From Zygnema cylindricum (lineage: Eukaryota; Streptophyta; Zygnematophyceae; Zygnematales; Zygnemataceae), in contig JBBHKE010001182.1 of NCBI GenBank assembly GCA_037447655.1, forward strand, positions 408,130 to 472,129: 64,000 bases of DNA, given 5' to 3'. This document shows, one piece after another, positions 1 through 9,365 of this stretch. Each line of letters starts with the position of its first letter. Positions within the stretch are counted from its first letter, which is position 1. A model generated the notes under the pieces. That model was not told where the DNA came from and did not search any database. It saw only the letters and a program-made list of their open reading frames with translations. Position numbers and translations under genes: made by a program.

Positions 1-376
1 ACTGGTGGACGTGGGGACACTTCCGTTCTGAGGGGACTCAGCTATCGTTTTTCTTAGAGACTTAAACGAGGGGACTCTTCATTCAATACCTCCCAGTTTC
101 AACTGGAAAATATGTCTTCGAGAGATCCTCTCTCCCAGGATAGAAGATTTAAAAGTCAACTTTGACCCTCCATAACTTACTTCTCAGGGGAGCAAATTCA
201 GAGATTCTTTTTGCTATCGACTCAGGGGAGTCTTGCCTTCACAGGGGTGCAGGTGGTCAGGGTTTTTGTTTGCCAGGGTGGCAGTTATTTTTGTTGGAAC
301 ACAAAGGGGTCAAGATTATCCTAGAGGCTTCTTGGAAACTGTCTACTCTGAGGACTTATGGAGGTCTCAGAGTTTC
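1..376 (+). repeat. Decayed 3' part of a family B copia LTR
   Basis: This stretch matches the leader half of the family B LTR at 16405-16655: the GACTC-AGGG-GAGTC hairpin is at 219-232, TGCC-AGGG-TGGCA follows, and the terminal AUG hairpin is at 346-372 with ATG at 358. It ends at TTTCA (376) and is followed by unrelated DNA rather than a primer-binding site, so it looks like the end of a solo or truncated LTR whose start lies outside the window or has decayed. Confidence 0.7.
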
Positions 377-1261
377 AAAAAACAAGCCTACTGAATTAGG
401 GATTTTATTCTCCACGTTTATGGGTGTAAACATGGACCGTCGGATGCATAATCGGATACGCTATCGTCTGACACTTCCAGTTCTAAGCGCCTGAACGAAT
501 AGCATCGTGCCTCGTGGAAAAGTGAGCAAATATCCACGACGACCGTGCGACCAGGTGGGTACACGTCGCATATGACATGTGGTTTCCGCCAGGTTGGATG
601 CGAGGCCACTAGAGGCCGCAAGAAAATCTTTGTTGGAGGATATTGTTTCGCGCTTTTTTTGCCATCCACAAACCATTCTGACATTTTCGTACGTTTGTAC
701 AAATCTTACGTTTCGTCAGCCCGTACAGATTTTATTCAATACGTTGTACGAGTCACTTTTTACCTTCGTTGGTTACAAATATGTGGTCACAATTTGCTGT
801 CATAGATTATTTGAAGATTACCAGAATCGTATTCATCTATTACGTGAACCAAAAAAAGTGTGCCACGCAAATAAAATGTCGTTACTAACCCGACACAATG
901 GAACGTTGGCTTCAGTAAATGATTTTTTGACGTTTACTGAGGCCGCCTAATGGAACAACGATCTTAATGTGTATTCTGCCTAATACTCGTGAAGTCTTGT
1001 TTAGGACTGTGGGCGGTGCCGCATTTGGCGTTGCGGCTTATGTTGGGCGGTGCATTCAAATTAAGAGTTGGTGAATCTTCGTTCAAAAAAAATTTGGAGA
1101 GGAACAACACAACTACGTGCCTCAAATCCACTTAACTAAATGTTATTAAATATTAAATTCAGATTTCGGGTCAAACAAACATACAACCTAATATAAATTG
1201 ATTCCTCAATTTTATTAAAACCTTACAATTTTAGCAATCAATTTTGTTTGGTGGTATTCAC
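377..1261. other. Intergenic DNA, no gene seen
   Basis: No coding family is recognisable in either strand. The open frames here are short and overlap one another. GTAC-containing words are frequent around 690-750, as elsewhere in the window. Confidence 0.5.
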
Positions 1262-1990
1262 TTAGGGTACGGCCCCATGTGACTAAGTACGGGATTAATC
1301 TCTCGTTCGTAATGCTAAAGTTGCAATAGTTGGAAGAATCGCAAAATTGAAGAGTACAATATGCGTCATCGTCGCACCATGTACGTATGAAAAGTTATCG
1401 TTTTGTGTTTTTCCGACCCACTGTCACGTGATCTTCAAAGTTATCTTAAAACACATCAGCGATGTGTTTTAAATATAGTTAAACCGCTTTGACAAATTGG
1501 AAAACATATTATCACGTGTTAATTTTTTTTCGAAGTGTTTGACGGCGAAAAAAAGTACATGGTTGTTCGTTTTTGTCCGCTTGCATCTTATACGGTTTTT
1601 TTTTACAGGAGTCTAGAGGTTTCAGTGCCATTTCACGGAGAGGTGAAAAATTTCTTAAGGCGGTACTGCAACTCGCGCCTCTCTCACCTTGCTCACCCTG
1701 TCTCTCTTTCACTCCCAACGCTACTTCGCAGCACCAATAGAGGAAGGCACAAGATGAGGACGCCCGCACGTGCGGGAACCAAGTCAAGTTGGAAAAAATA
1801 CAACAAGCGACCGAAGAAAATTAAATGAGTTTGTAGGGGCCTGGAAAATTAGATTTTTCATTCGTGGCGGTCGGACAAAAGGGGTCTACGCAAATGCATG
1901 TTGTGCAACCATGGCCCCAAGGGTGTACGTCTACGATGTAACGCAAAGACATGTGGCACGCCAAATCGTTTTGAATTATTTCGCGTGACG
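1262..1990 (+). repeat. Dispersed repeat R1, copy 1
   Basis: The sequence from TACGGCCCCATGTG to about 1990 aligns by eye with 29445-29960 and 30603-31095. Shared landmarks in order are the GGCCCCATGTG start, the GCGTCATCGTC block, a hairpin with arms AAAACACATC and GATGTGTTTT (1448-1470), a run of T after CTTATACGG, the CATTTCACG...AGGTGA hairpin near 1625, and GGCGGTCGGACA near 1866. No coding capacity or target duplication was identified; it is probably a non-autonomous element of unknown class. Confidence 0.6.
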
Positions 1991-2267
1991 TCGTTATGAC
2001 GAAAGATCGTGATTTTCATATTGTGGCTCTATGATTTTCTTTATCCCCGTGGCGTTTAATATTTTTGGTTTTTTAGTAACTGTTTAAGGTGCGTTCCTTC
2101 ATAGTTATGGTGGGCATTTTGTGAAATAGAGTGGCCTCGGAGCCCTCCCACTTTTGTCCTCACTTCTTTTTTTCGTTGTTGTTTATTTGTGGCTTTACAA
2201 CCACTTTCATTTTGGTCATATTTGTTTTTGTTTTTGTTCTTGTTGTACTTTTCAATGTACTATCTCG
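1991..2267. other. Left flank of the C element, T-rich, ends in TCTCG
   Basis: The stretch is T-rich non-coding DNA. It ends in TCTCG (2263-2267) directly before an LTR. The same five bases follow a different LTR at 12852-12856, which matters for reconstructing how the region was rearranged. Confidence 0.55.
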
Positions 2268-3279
2268 TGCAATTTTGTGTCCTCCATTGGACTACAGAAT
2301 TCAAGAAGCCTCTAAATAGTTTTTAACTAACCCACTTTCAATGGCAACCACTGCTGCCCTAGCAAACAAGTTGACAATCTGACTGCACCCCTGTGCAGCT
2401 TGGACTCTCTTGAGTCCGTAGGAAAAAAAATCTTTGAAAACGCCCAACCAGGCGATTAGTAATAGAGTGGCAAAAATGCCAATATATACAAACTCTCAAA
2501 TAGAGAGAAGACCATCCACCAGATTTTTCTAAGTCCTAGCTCCCTCTCACAACCCCTATCTACTGCATTACGAACCAATCAGAACACTGTGCAGTACAAG
2601 AAAGTACTACTGCCGATGTACTTTTTGTACGACCTCTGTACGACAAGGACATTAAGCGGACGCGTGTCCACTTTTCACTCGTCCGTACGTTCTTCGGAAT
2701 TCCCGCGGCTGAATGTTATCTCTCCACATGGCGCCAGGTCACGCCACGTCACAAAACGCCAAAGTGACCATTGCGGGATCTCGACGATGATGTGCGCCGT
2801 TGGATAGAATTTAGTATTTGATCTCAACCGTCGAAACAAATGCCTGATTCATTTGTTTCGTGCGGAATCATATATGTACTTTATTTAACTCGTTATATGT
2901 ATTTATGTTTGTATTTCCGTTAATCGTAATAGCTAATGTAACACTTTTTAAATATTTATCAAACCCTATATACTCTAGCGAACTTCTACGATAGATTGGT
3001 TAGAGCGAATGGCTATGCCATGCTCAACCGGTTGGAGGTTCGAGTCCAGCCAGACTCAACCTTTTGTTGAGAGTGACTTAGGTCACTCTTGTACTGCACA
3101 GGTGGAGCTGAGGTAGCCATGGCTCCACTACTCTCTCTCTCTCTCTCTCCTTCAGTGACTATAACAAGTATGGGGGGTGGGGAGAGAGAGGTCGAGGTTG
3201 ACTGCTTTCACTCTCTTTTCTATTCATCTATTTAGACCTACATAATACTTATATTAAATCTTTTTAGTTATTTTCAACA
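2268..3279 (-). repeat. 3' LTR of the family C element (LTR a)
   Basis: On the minus strand it starts TGTTGAAAATAAC directly after a polypurine tract (AAATAAAGGGAG at 3280-3291, complement) and ends at TGCA next to TCTCG. It is about 1012 bp. In LTR order it holds the conserved stem-loop near 3110-3210, the antisense tRNA-like unit, GTAC-rich promoter DNA near 2610-2650, and the hairpin leader near 2290-2480. Confidence 0.85.
2987..3066 (+). ncRNA. tRNA-like Pol III unit, antisense to LTR a
   Basis: An A-box-like TTGGTTAGAGC (about 2996-3006) is followed about 40 nt later by the B box GGTTCGAGTCC (3037-3047), and TTTT comes at 3062-3065. The spacing suits an internal RNA polymerase III promoter. 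The sequence resembles tRNAs of the GGTTAGAGC type, but the acceptor stem does not pair and there is a 3-nt loop where an anticodon loop should be, so it is tRNA-derived rather than a tRNA gene. Transcription is inferred. Confidence 0.55.
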
Positions 3280-3811
3280 CTCCCTTTATTTTCTAGTCTA
3301 GTTTTAATTTTTCTTTCAACCCACATATTTCCCTACAATGTTTTAATTTGGGAGAGGGCACAGGTTTGGTCGTCATGTCAGCCACCATTTCTTCATCAGG
3401 TCCATACACAAGATTCAAAATTTGTTGTTTTCAACTTTTTCTCTTACGAAGCTCAGTCTTATGTCCATATGTCTAGCTTTGAAATGATGTTTGGGATTGG
3501 CTGCAACTGCAATTGCAGCTTGATTATCACAAAAGATTTTATGCACTCCCTCCTTCACATACCCCAGTTCTTGCAGCAATGACTTGACCCACATCAATTC
3601 TTTCACATCAAAACAAGATGCCATATACTCAACCTCCATTATAGACTGAGCAACCACCTTTTGTTGCTTCCTGCTCTAACAACAAGTACCTTCCCCCACA
3701 TACAACACATACCCAGCAGTACATCTCCTCATTAGTGCATCCCCATAACTGGCATCACTCAAAGTAGTGATATCAATGTGCTCCCCTACCAAATGCAACC
3801 ATAACTCTTTG
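3280..3811 (-). pseudogene. Copia RNase H fragment, 3' end of family C pol
   Basis: The minus strand encodes the end of a copia RNase H: the motif after the second carboxylate (VEYMASC), CDNQAAIA with the catalytic aspartate, and KARHMDIRLSFVREK, followed by the polypurine tract of LTR a. Upstream it breaks off where element A is inserted at 3812, and the coding sequence resumes at 9198. A stop lies close to the insertion. It matches the better preserved copy at 24851-25354. Confidence 0.85.
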
Positions 3812-3877
3812 GTTCGTGTTGAAATTTATGTATTTTCTAGGTCTGTATTGGAAAAATAAATAGAGTAAGTCAACAAA

Positions 3878-3963
3878 GGCAGCCTGTTTTTTGCTCAAAT
3901 CTCTCCGGTCCCCATACTTGTTGCACTCACTGAAGACCAGAGAGAGCTAGTGCCATGGCTGTC
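3878..3963 (+). other. Conserved U3 stem-loop of element A
   Basis: The outer arms GGCAGCC (3878-3884) and GGCTGTC (3957-3963) pair with one wobble, and an inner TCTCTCCGGTC pairs with GACCAGAGAGA. The loop runs CCCCATACTTG...TCACTGAAG (3910-3935). The same loop with different paired arms occurs at 8123-8208, 15736-15821, 27150-27235, 55050-55140 and in every C LTR. In retrotransposon RNA this is the 3' untranslated region, so an RNA role is plausible but unproven. Confidence 0.65.
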
Positions 3964-3993
3964 TAAAGGAGATAGGCTGATTCGTAGTTTGTA

Positions 3994-4078
3994 GCAAAAG
4001 AGGATTGCCAGAATCAAGATTTGATCCTAGCACCTATCATCCTTAACAGCCGTTAGCTTTAACCTATAGCTTAGAGTC
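3994..4078 (-). ncRNA. tRNA-like Pol III unit, antisense to element A LTR
   Basis: On the minus strand an A-box-like GGTTAAAGCTAACGG is followed by a B-box-like GGATCAAATCTT and then TTTT (complement of 3995-3999). It is less tRNA-like than the C and B copies. This whole block is missing from the 3' LTR of the same element near 8214, with deletion ends at short GATAGG repeats. Confidence 0.4.
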
Positions 4079-4653
4079 AACGATGGCATATGTGGGGTAC
4101 AATAGGTATTTATAAAGTAGAAGTAGAGAGTTCTAACAAACTAGCAAATAACCAAAAACTGCTCTGGACCAAATTTGAACCATGGTGTGTGGTTATATTT
4201 GTAGAAGTAAGCCTTAACCAATAAGGCGTTATCGAAACGATACACGTGACGGGTTTTATAAATACATAAACATTAACGAAACAACTAATTAACAGCAGAC
4301 TAACCAAAAGGAGCAATTCCAGCATGTACGCGAATCTGAACCGTGTAAAACATGTTTTGATCTGACGGTCAGCATTATAGCCGCCACGCGAAGTGAGCTT
4401 TTGGCGGCATACGGAGATAGCGTCAAGCGGTGCCACGTGGCGCCACATTATTTCATACCCGAGAAGATGGGAAGAGGAACCATGGCTTCCGATTTAACAG
4501 GTGTCACCTTGTAGACCTTGTCGTACAATGGTCGTACAATAAGTACATCGCCCATTATACCTTCTTGTACTATATAGTGTTCCTATTGGACTAGGGTGTA
4601 GTAGTAGGTAGTCGTGAGTAGGCAGACCAAGACTTAGTGATATTTAGGTACCC

Positions 4654-4810
4654 CTCTCTAAGAGAGCTTGTAACTATAAAGGTCATCTTTGACCAGCCAT
4701 AACTTAATGCTCGGGTGAGCAAATTCAGTGATTCTTTTTGCTGCGGACTCAGGGGAGTCCAAGCTACACAGAGGTGTAGTTGGTCAGAGTCTTTGCGTGC
4801 CAAGGTGGCA
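4654..4810 (+). promoter_or_regulatory. Tandem hairpin leader, element A
   Basis: Consecutive hairpins are CTCTC-TAA-GAGAG (4654-4666), GGTCA-TCTT-TGACC (4681-4694), TGCTC-GGGT-GAGCA (4708-4721), GGACTC-AGGG-GAGTCC (4745-4760), CTACAC-AGAG-GTGTAG (4764-4779) and TGCCA-AGG-TGGCA (4798-4810). The order is the same as in families B and C while stem bases differ. It lies downstream of the TATA-like box, so it should be the RNA leader. Confidence 0.75.
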
Positions 4811-4930
4811 CTTATTCAGTGGGAAAGTCAAAGTGGGGAATATTGTCCAAAACACATATTCAAGCTTTGCATTATGTGGTGGAACTGAGCACACAAAAGG
4901 TCTTCTCTTCACAGGGGTGAAGTTGTATTG

Positions 4931-5931
4931 TGCAATTCTGTGTCCTCCATTGGACTACAGAATACAGGAAGCCTCGAGATAGTATTTAGCTAACCCACTT
5001 TAAGCCACAACCACTTCTGCCCAAGAAGGCAAACTGACAATTTAACTGCACCCCTGTGTAGCGTGGACTCCTTTGAGTCCGTAGCAAAAAGAATCACTGA
5101 AAACGGCCAACCAGGCGATAAGTTATGAGTCGACAAAAATGCCAATTTATACAAAGCTCTCTTAGAGAGAGGTGTCTATCAACCAAATATTTCCTAAGTC
5201 CTAAATCCCTCTCACAACCCCTATCTACTAAAGTACGAACCAATCGTATTACTGTAAAGTACAGAAAGGTACTATGGCCGATGTACTTTCTGTACGGCCG
5301 GTGTACGACAAGGCTCTTGAGTGGACGCGTGTCATTTTTCCACTTGTCCGTATTTCCTCCGGAAATCCCGCGACCGAATGTCATCCTTCCACGCGGCGCC
5401 ACGTCATGCCACGTCCATAAAATCCAAAGTGACCATTCCGCGATCTCGCCGACGACGTGCGCCGTCGGATTAAATCCGACATTAAATGTCCACCGTTCAA
5501 AGTGTTTGTTTCATTTGTTTCGTGCGAAATGACGTTCGCACTAAACCTTAACAAGTTCTATGTTCGTTTCGTTTCATATTCTAGTTAGATCATTTCGGTA
5601 CTTTACAATAGTTTATATATGAATGAAATCCTATATCATCTAACGGACTTCTACGACAGACTGGTTAGAGCTAACGGCTACGCCGCGCTCTACCTGTCGG
5701 GGGTTCGAGTCCTGTCGGACTCAACCTTTTGTTGAGAGTGACTTAAGTCACTCTTTAGTCCTTCCTATAGCGCTGAGGCAGCCATGGCTCCATCGCTCTC
5801 TCTCTCGTTCAGTGACTACAACAAGTATGGGGAAAAGAGAGAAGAGATGGAGGCAGGCTGCCATCATTTCTTATATATGTTTCCGCTAATTTATCTTAAA
5901 CTAGAAAATACAAAAACTACTTATTTCAACA
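4931..5931 (-). repeat. Solo family C-like LTR inside the 5' LTR of element A
   Basis: On the plus strand it reads TGCAATTC...TTTCAACA and is flanked by TATTG on both sides (4926-4930 and 5932-5936), a perfect 5-bp target duplication. The empty site is seen in the 3' LTR of element A near 9082-9088. It has the stem-loop (about 5770-5855), tRNA-like unit, GTAC cluster and hairpin leader of family C. Because it lies in opposite orientation to its host LTR, the two form a long imperfect inverted repeat. Confidence 0.9.
5652..5731 (+). ncRNA. tRNA-like Pol III unit in the nested solo LTR
   Basis: A-box-like ACTGGTTAGAGC (5660-5671), B box GGTTCGAGTCC (5702-5712) and TTTT (5727-5730). A GAGC...GCTC hairpin takes the place of a normal anticodon arm. 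It is the same unit as at 2987, 12563 and 23951. Confidence 0.55.
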
Positions 5932-6035
5932 TATTGGGGTTCTAATTGTCAAGGGATCATTCATTTGGGTTTATATCAACTTGGAATCGGCACTATCTAG
6001 ATTAGCTTCTTTTGGATCTGCGAATTCTGTGGGCA

Positions 6036-6556
6036 ATGGAGCCCATAGAATTTCAGGTTATGGGCCCACCATCTAGGGTGCCTATGTTCGATGGAACAAA
6101 CTTCACTTATTGGGAGTTTATTATGGAGGGATTGCTTTTCGAGAAGCACTTATGGGGAATTGTTTTGGGACAAGTGAGATGTCCGCCACCTGGCTTTGAA
6201 GGAGGTTACTATGGAGAATCATATGAGGCTGCCCAGAATATCAACCGGAGTTCAGATGAATCAAAAGGTGAAGGGAAAAACCTTTCCGTGGATGGGGAAA
6301 TATGGGAGATGGATAAAGGGACACTTATGGTGAGGTGGGCTATGCTCTCCGCCACAATTCACTTAGAGGGGTTATAAGTAAAACTGAAGAAAATGATAGT
6401 AAAATTTGGGAGTATAAAAACACTATAGCAAAACATCTTATACTTAGATATGTGTCTAAGTCCATAGTTATCAGTCTTTTAAGTCTTACCAAGTCTTCGG
6501 AAATATGGGAAACACTAAGGCAGATTTATAAGAGTGAGACTATTCAGAGGCAGTAG
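6036..6556 (+). pseudogene. Element A gag, N-terminal part
   Basis: Gag starts at ATG 6036 in the loop of a hairpin (6022-6054), so its first seven codons lie in the LTR and the next ones (QVMGPPSR) are the primer-binding site. It is homologous to the B and C gag starts (FTYWE; LFEKHLWGIV). A frameshift near 6340-6375 and a CAG-to-TAG stop at about 6554 separate it from the rest. Gag would form the nucleocapsid shell that packages the element RNA. Confidence 0.8.
6056..6073 (+). promoter_or_regulatory. Primer-binding site matching initiator tRNA-Met anticodon arm
   Basis: GGTTATGGGCCCACCATC directly follows the LTR end CA. The first 16 nt are the exact complement of the GGTGGGCCCATAACC region of plant initiator tRNA-Met as I know it, that is the anticodon arm and not the 3' acceptor end used by most plant copia elements. 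Drosophila copia starts its primer-binding site with GGTTATGGGCCC and uses a cleaved half tRNA. The same site occurs at 16656, 28071, 21136 (first base changed) and, on the minus strand, at 23239 and 61662. Confidence 0.85.
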
Positions 6557-6601
6557 TTAGTAAAACAGGAAATAGAGGCCTATGTTTATAAAAGCGGTAA
6601 C

Positions 6602-8104
6602 ATGATAGAGTTTTGCAATGATATTGCATCGTTATATGTTGAGCTTGCTAGTGCGGGGTATGTAGAATCTGAGGAGAGAAAGATCAATACACTACTCATG
6701 AAACTCCCAGATGAGTACGAAAACATCATTTATCGTATGCAGGCAATGGATGGCTCCTCATGGACTTGGAGCTTTACCATGGGGATAATTCTTGTGAAGG
6801 AAAGCAATTTGGAGCTTCGTAGGGGAAGTGACAAGGTGAATGCATTTACAACAGGTGGTGATTGGCGGAAGCGTGATGAGAGGAACGGCGGTGACGAGCG
6901 GAAGCGTGATGAGAGGAAGAAAGACGAAGGTAAACCTTATCAGAACTTTGGTGGAAAGAGAGGGAGAGGAAAAGAAAGGGGAGCTTTGAAAAATGGTGTT
7001 TGTTTCTTTTGTAGAGAACCGGGTCACTATATGGAGGAGTGTCCTTGTTTGGAAGAACTTAGAAGTTGGAATGTGAAAGAGGAGGAAGAAGGGGAAGAGG
7101 AGAAAGAGGATGAAGAAATCTTAGAGCTTCTTCACATCGGTAGAATGGAGAAGAGAGAGAAGTACACAGAAATTACACAAAAGCAACGATGTGCTTTTGG
7201 AGGTATAAGGGAAGTAAAGGGAACGGAGGTACTTGAGGGAGTTAGAAATGATGAGGATGTCAAGGAGTGTAGAAAGTATGACTTAGAAATGAGAAAGTCA
7301 GATCTAGGATACACAAATGAAAAAGGGAAAAATAAAAATAATGAGGATAATTCTATAAATATTTGGGAAACAGAAAACTGGTTGGAAAGGGAGACTTCAA
7401 CGGATTTGGAGGAAAGGGGAGAAGTAAAACTAGAGGGGGTTTTAAAGGATAGGGGAGAAAAGAAATATTTAATGAAAAGTTTAGGGGAGGAGAAATACTC
7501 TTTGGGAATCATTATAGAAAGTGATAGTGGAAAGTATTCCATGGGAGAGAGTGAGGAAAGTTCAGAAAAGGGGGTGAGTATCATGGATAAAAATATGAGT
7601 TCGGAAGATGTAGATTTTATGAGGAACTTAGTGGGGACTCTTGATATAACGATAAATTTGGGGGGTAATGGTTTTGACATCACTAATGGGAGTGATGCCA
7701 TTTATGAAGGTGTGCTTATAAAAGGGTTAGCATCTGGGTGTGTGTTGAAGATTCGAGATGGGGCTAGTTTTTTGAATTGCAAGAGGGAAATCGGATTCTG
7801 TGTGGATGGAAAAGAGATGAGTGGGACAAAATCTTTGCTTGAATTTATGGAAAATGGTATGCTTAATAAAATGTGTGATCAACAAGATAGAATGTTTATT
7901 TCAGCTCACCTAATGGACCTTTTAAAATACGAGAGTATTCACTTAAAGTTTTATGAGGAGAAAAGAAAGAAGAAAAAGAAAAGAAGGGAAAAGAAAAAAA
8001 ATATTATATATATATTTTTAGTGGGAGTTGAAAAAGAAAGTATACTAGAAAATAAGGGGAGTGTTGAAATTTATGTATTTTCTAGGTCTGTATTGGAAAA
8101 ATAA
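6602..8104 (+). CDS. Element A gag C-terminal half fused to decayed RNase H remnant (500 aa open frame)
   Basis: Residues 1-80 are the end of the gag core (MKLPDEYENIIYRMQ). A basic stretch follows, then a CCHC knuckle (CFFCREPGHYMEEC, about 137-150) and RCAFGGI, which in family B stands just before the protease. Here protease, integrase and RT are gone. The tail aligns weakly but collinearly with RNase H: NLGGNGFDITNGSDAIYEG against HLGGNNTDITTWSDASYGD, and GMLNKMCDQQD against the CDNQAA segment. The STMEAEYMA motif is not recognisable, so catalysis is unlikely. It ends in Lys-rich sequence inside the 3' LTR. The frame stays open for 500 codons while nearby pol copies are full of stops. The start is simply the first in-frame methionine after a stop. 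Confidence 0.7.
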   Translation: MIEFCNDIASLYVELASAGYVESEERKINTLLMKLPDEYENIIYRMQAMDGSSWTWSFTMGIILVKESNLELRRGSDKVNAFTTGGDWRKRDERNGGDERKRDERKKDEGKPYQNFGGKRGRGKERGALKNGVCFFCREPGHYMEECPCLEELRSWNVKEEEEGEEEKEDEEILELLHIGRMEKREKYTEITQKQRCAFGGIREVKGTEVLEGVRNDEDVKECRKYDLEMRKSDLGYTNEKGKNKNNEDNSINIWETENWLERETSTDLEERGEVKLEGVLKDRGEKKYLMKSLGEEKYSLGIIIESDSGKYSMGESEESSEKGVSIMDKNMSSEDVDFMRNLVGTLDITINLGGNGFDITNGSDAIYEGVLIKGLASGCVLKIRDGASFLNCKREIGFCVDGKEMSGTKSLLEFMENGMLNKMCDQQDRMFISAHLMDLLKYESIHLKFYEEKRKKKKKRREKKKNIIYIFLVGVEKESILENKGSVEIYVFSRSVLEK

Positions 8105-9197
8105 ATAGAGTAAGTCAACAAAGGCAGCCTGCTTCTTGCTCCAATCTCTCCGGTCCCCATACTTGTTGCAGTCACTGAAGACCAGAGAGAGCTAGTGCCA
8201 TGGCTGTCTAAAGGGGATAGGTAGTCAACGATGGCATATCTGGGGTACAATAGGTATTTATAAAGTAGAAGTAGAGAGTTCTAACAAACTAGCAAATAAC
8301 AAAAAACTGCTCTAGACCAGATTTGAACCATAGTGTGTGGTTATATTTGTAGAAGTAAGCCTTAACCAATAAGGCGTTATCGAAACGATACACGTGACGG
8401 GTTTTATAAATACATAAACATTAACAGACTAACTAATTAACAGCAGACTAACCAAAAGGAGCAATTCCAGCATGTACGCGAATCTGAACCGTGTAAAACA
8501 TGTTTTGATCTGACGGTCAGCATTATAGCCGCCACGCGAAGTGAGCTTTTGGCGGCATACGGAGATAGCGTCAAGCGGTGCCACGTGGCGCCACATTATT
8601 TCATACCCGAGAAGATGGGAAGAGGAACCATGGCTTCCGATTTAACAGGTGTCACCTTGTAGACCTTGTCGTACAATGGTCGTACAATAAGTACATCGCC
8701 CATTATACCTTCTTGTACTATATAGTGTTCCTATTGGACTAGGGTGTAGTAGTAGGTAGTCGTGAGTAGGCAGACCAAGACTTAGTGATATTTAGGTACC
8801 CCTCTCTAAGAGAGCTTGTAACTATAAAGGTCATCTTTGACCAGCCATAACTTAATGCTCGGGTGAGCAAATTCAGTGATTCTTTTTGCTGCGGACTCAG
8901 GGGAGTCCAAGCTACACAGAGGTGTAGTCGGTCAGAGTCTTTGCGTGCCAAGGTGGCACTTATTCAGTGGGAAAGTCAAAGTGGGGAATATTGTCCAAAA
9001 CACATATTCAAGCTTTTCATTCTGTGGTGGAACTGAGCACACAGAAGGTCTTCCCTTCATAGGGGTAAAGGTGTATTGGGGTTCTAATTTTCAAGGGATC
9101 ATTTATTTGGGTAAATATCAACTTAGAGTCGGCACTATCTAGATTAGCTTCTTTTGGATCTGCGAATTCTGTGGGCAATGGAGCCCATAGAATTTCA
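8062..9197 (+). repeat. 3' LTR of element A
   Basis: It starts TGTTGAAAT after the polypurine tract AAATAAGGGGAG and ends GAATTTCA at 9197 (1136 bp). It has the stem-loop (8123-8208), the GTAC module (8667-8698), the hairpin leader (about 8802-8958) and the AUG hairpin (9164-9196). The tRNA-like block is deleted relative to the 5' LTR, and no solo LTR is present, giving the empty site for 4931-5931. Confidence 0.85.
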
Positions 9198-9365
9198 GTT
9201 TGGACCAAATATCTCATGACTCTCTTGGCTGCCTCCCAACCTCTCTTCTTAGGTTCGTTAAGACTCCTACTGAGGACTCCTACTGCTGCCGCTATGTCTT
9301 TCTTTTTATTTTTTATAAAGTAGATCAATCTTCCTACTACTTGTCTATAACGAATAGACTCCCTC
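9198..9365 (-). pseudogene. Family C RT fragment
   Basis: The minus strand encodes the segment from about IPYRQVVGSLIYF to RDWEAAKRVIRYL of copia RT, continuing the RNase H piece at 3280-3811 across element A. A better copy is at 25370-25579. Homology stops abruptly near 9360 at a CCCTCCCTCC tract. Confidence 0.75.

Larger units (their letters stand above)
3817..6055 (+). repeat. 5' LTR of element A (with nested solo LTR)
   Basis: It runs from TGTTGAAAT to GAATTTCA and is followed at once by GGTTATGGGCCC. Without the 1001-bp insert and its 5-bp duplication it would be about 1233 bp. It contains the conserved stem-loop (3878-3963), the antisense tRNA-like unit, the GTAC module (4519-4550), a TATATAG box near 4571, the hairpin leader (4654-4810) and the AUG hairpin (6022-6054). 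Confidence 0.85.
3812..9202 (+). mobile_element. Element A: gag-only copia element with target duplication
   Basis: The element is 5381 bp (3817-9197). It is flanked by GTTCG (3812-3816) and GTTTG (9198-9202), one mismatch apart, and sits inside the RT/RNase H region of family C. Two LTRs start TGTTGAAAT and end TTTCA. The 5' LTR holds a 1001-bp solo LTR; the 3' LTR lacks about 100 bp. Between them lie a primer-binding site, gag with one zinc knuckle, and an ORF running almost into the 3' LTR with no recognisable protease, integrase or RT. It must rely on proteins from other elements. Confidence 0.85.

Noticed and set aside
1512-1828. Overlapping ORFs of 91 and 97 codons on opposite strands
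   Set aside because: They lie in repeat R1, have no domain and are not conserved as frames in the other R1 copies.
2987-3066. A functional tRNA gene
   Set aside because: A and B boxes and a T-run are present, but the acceptor stem does not pair and a 3-nt loop replaces the anticodon loop.
3817-5936. A large fold-back element (TGTTGAAA...TTTCAACA ends with long inverted arms)
   Set aside because: The arms are two LTRs of different families in opposite orientation. The inner one has its own perfect TATTG duplication and an empty site exists in the 3' LTR of element A.
7132-7701. A 189-codon minus-strand ORF
   Set aside because: It is the mirror of the acidic, GA-rich element A frame and is rich in Ser/Pro/Leu as expected for a shadow.
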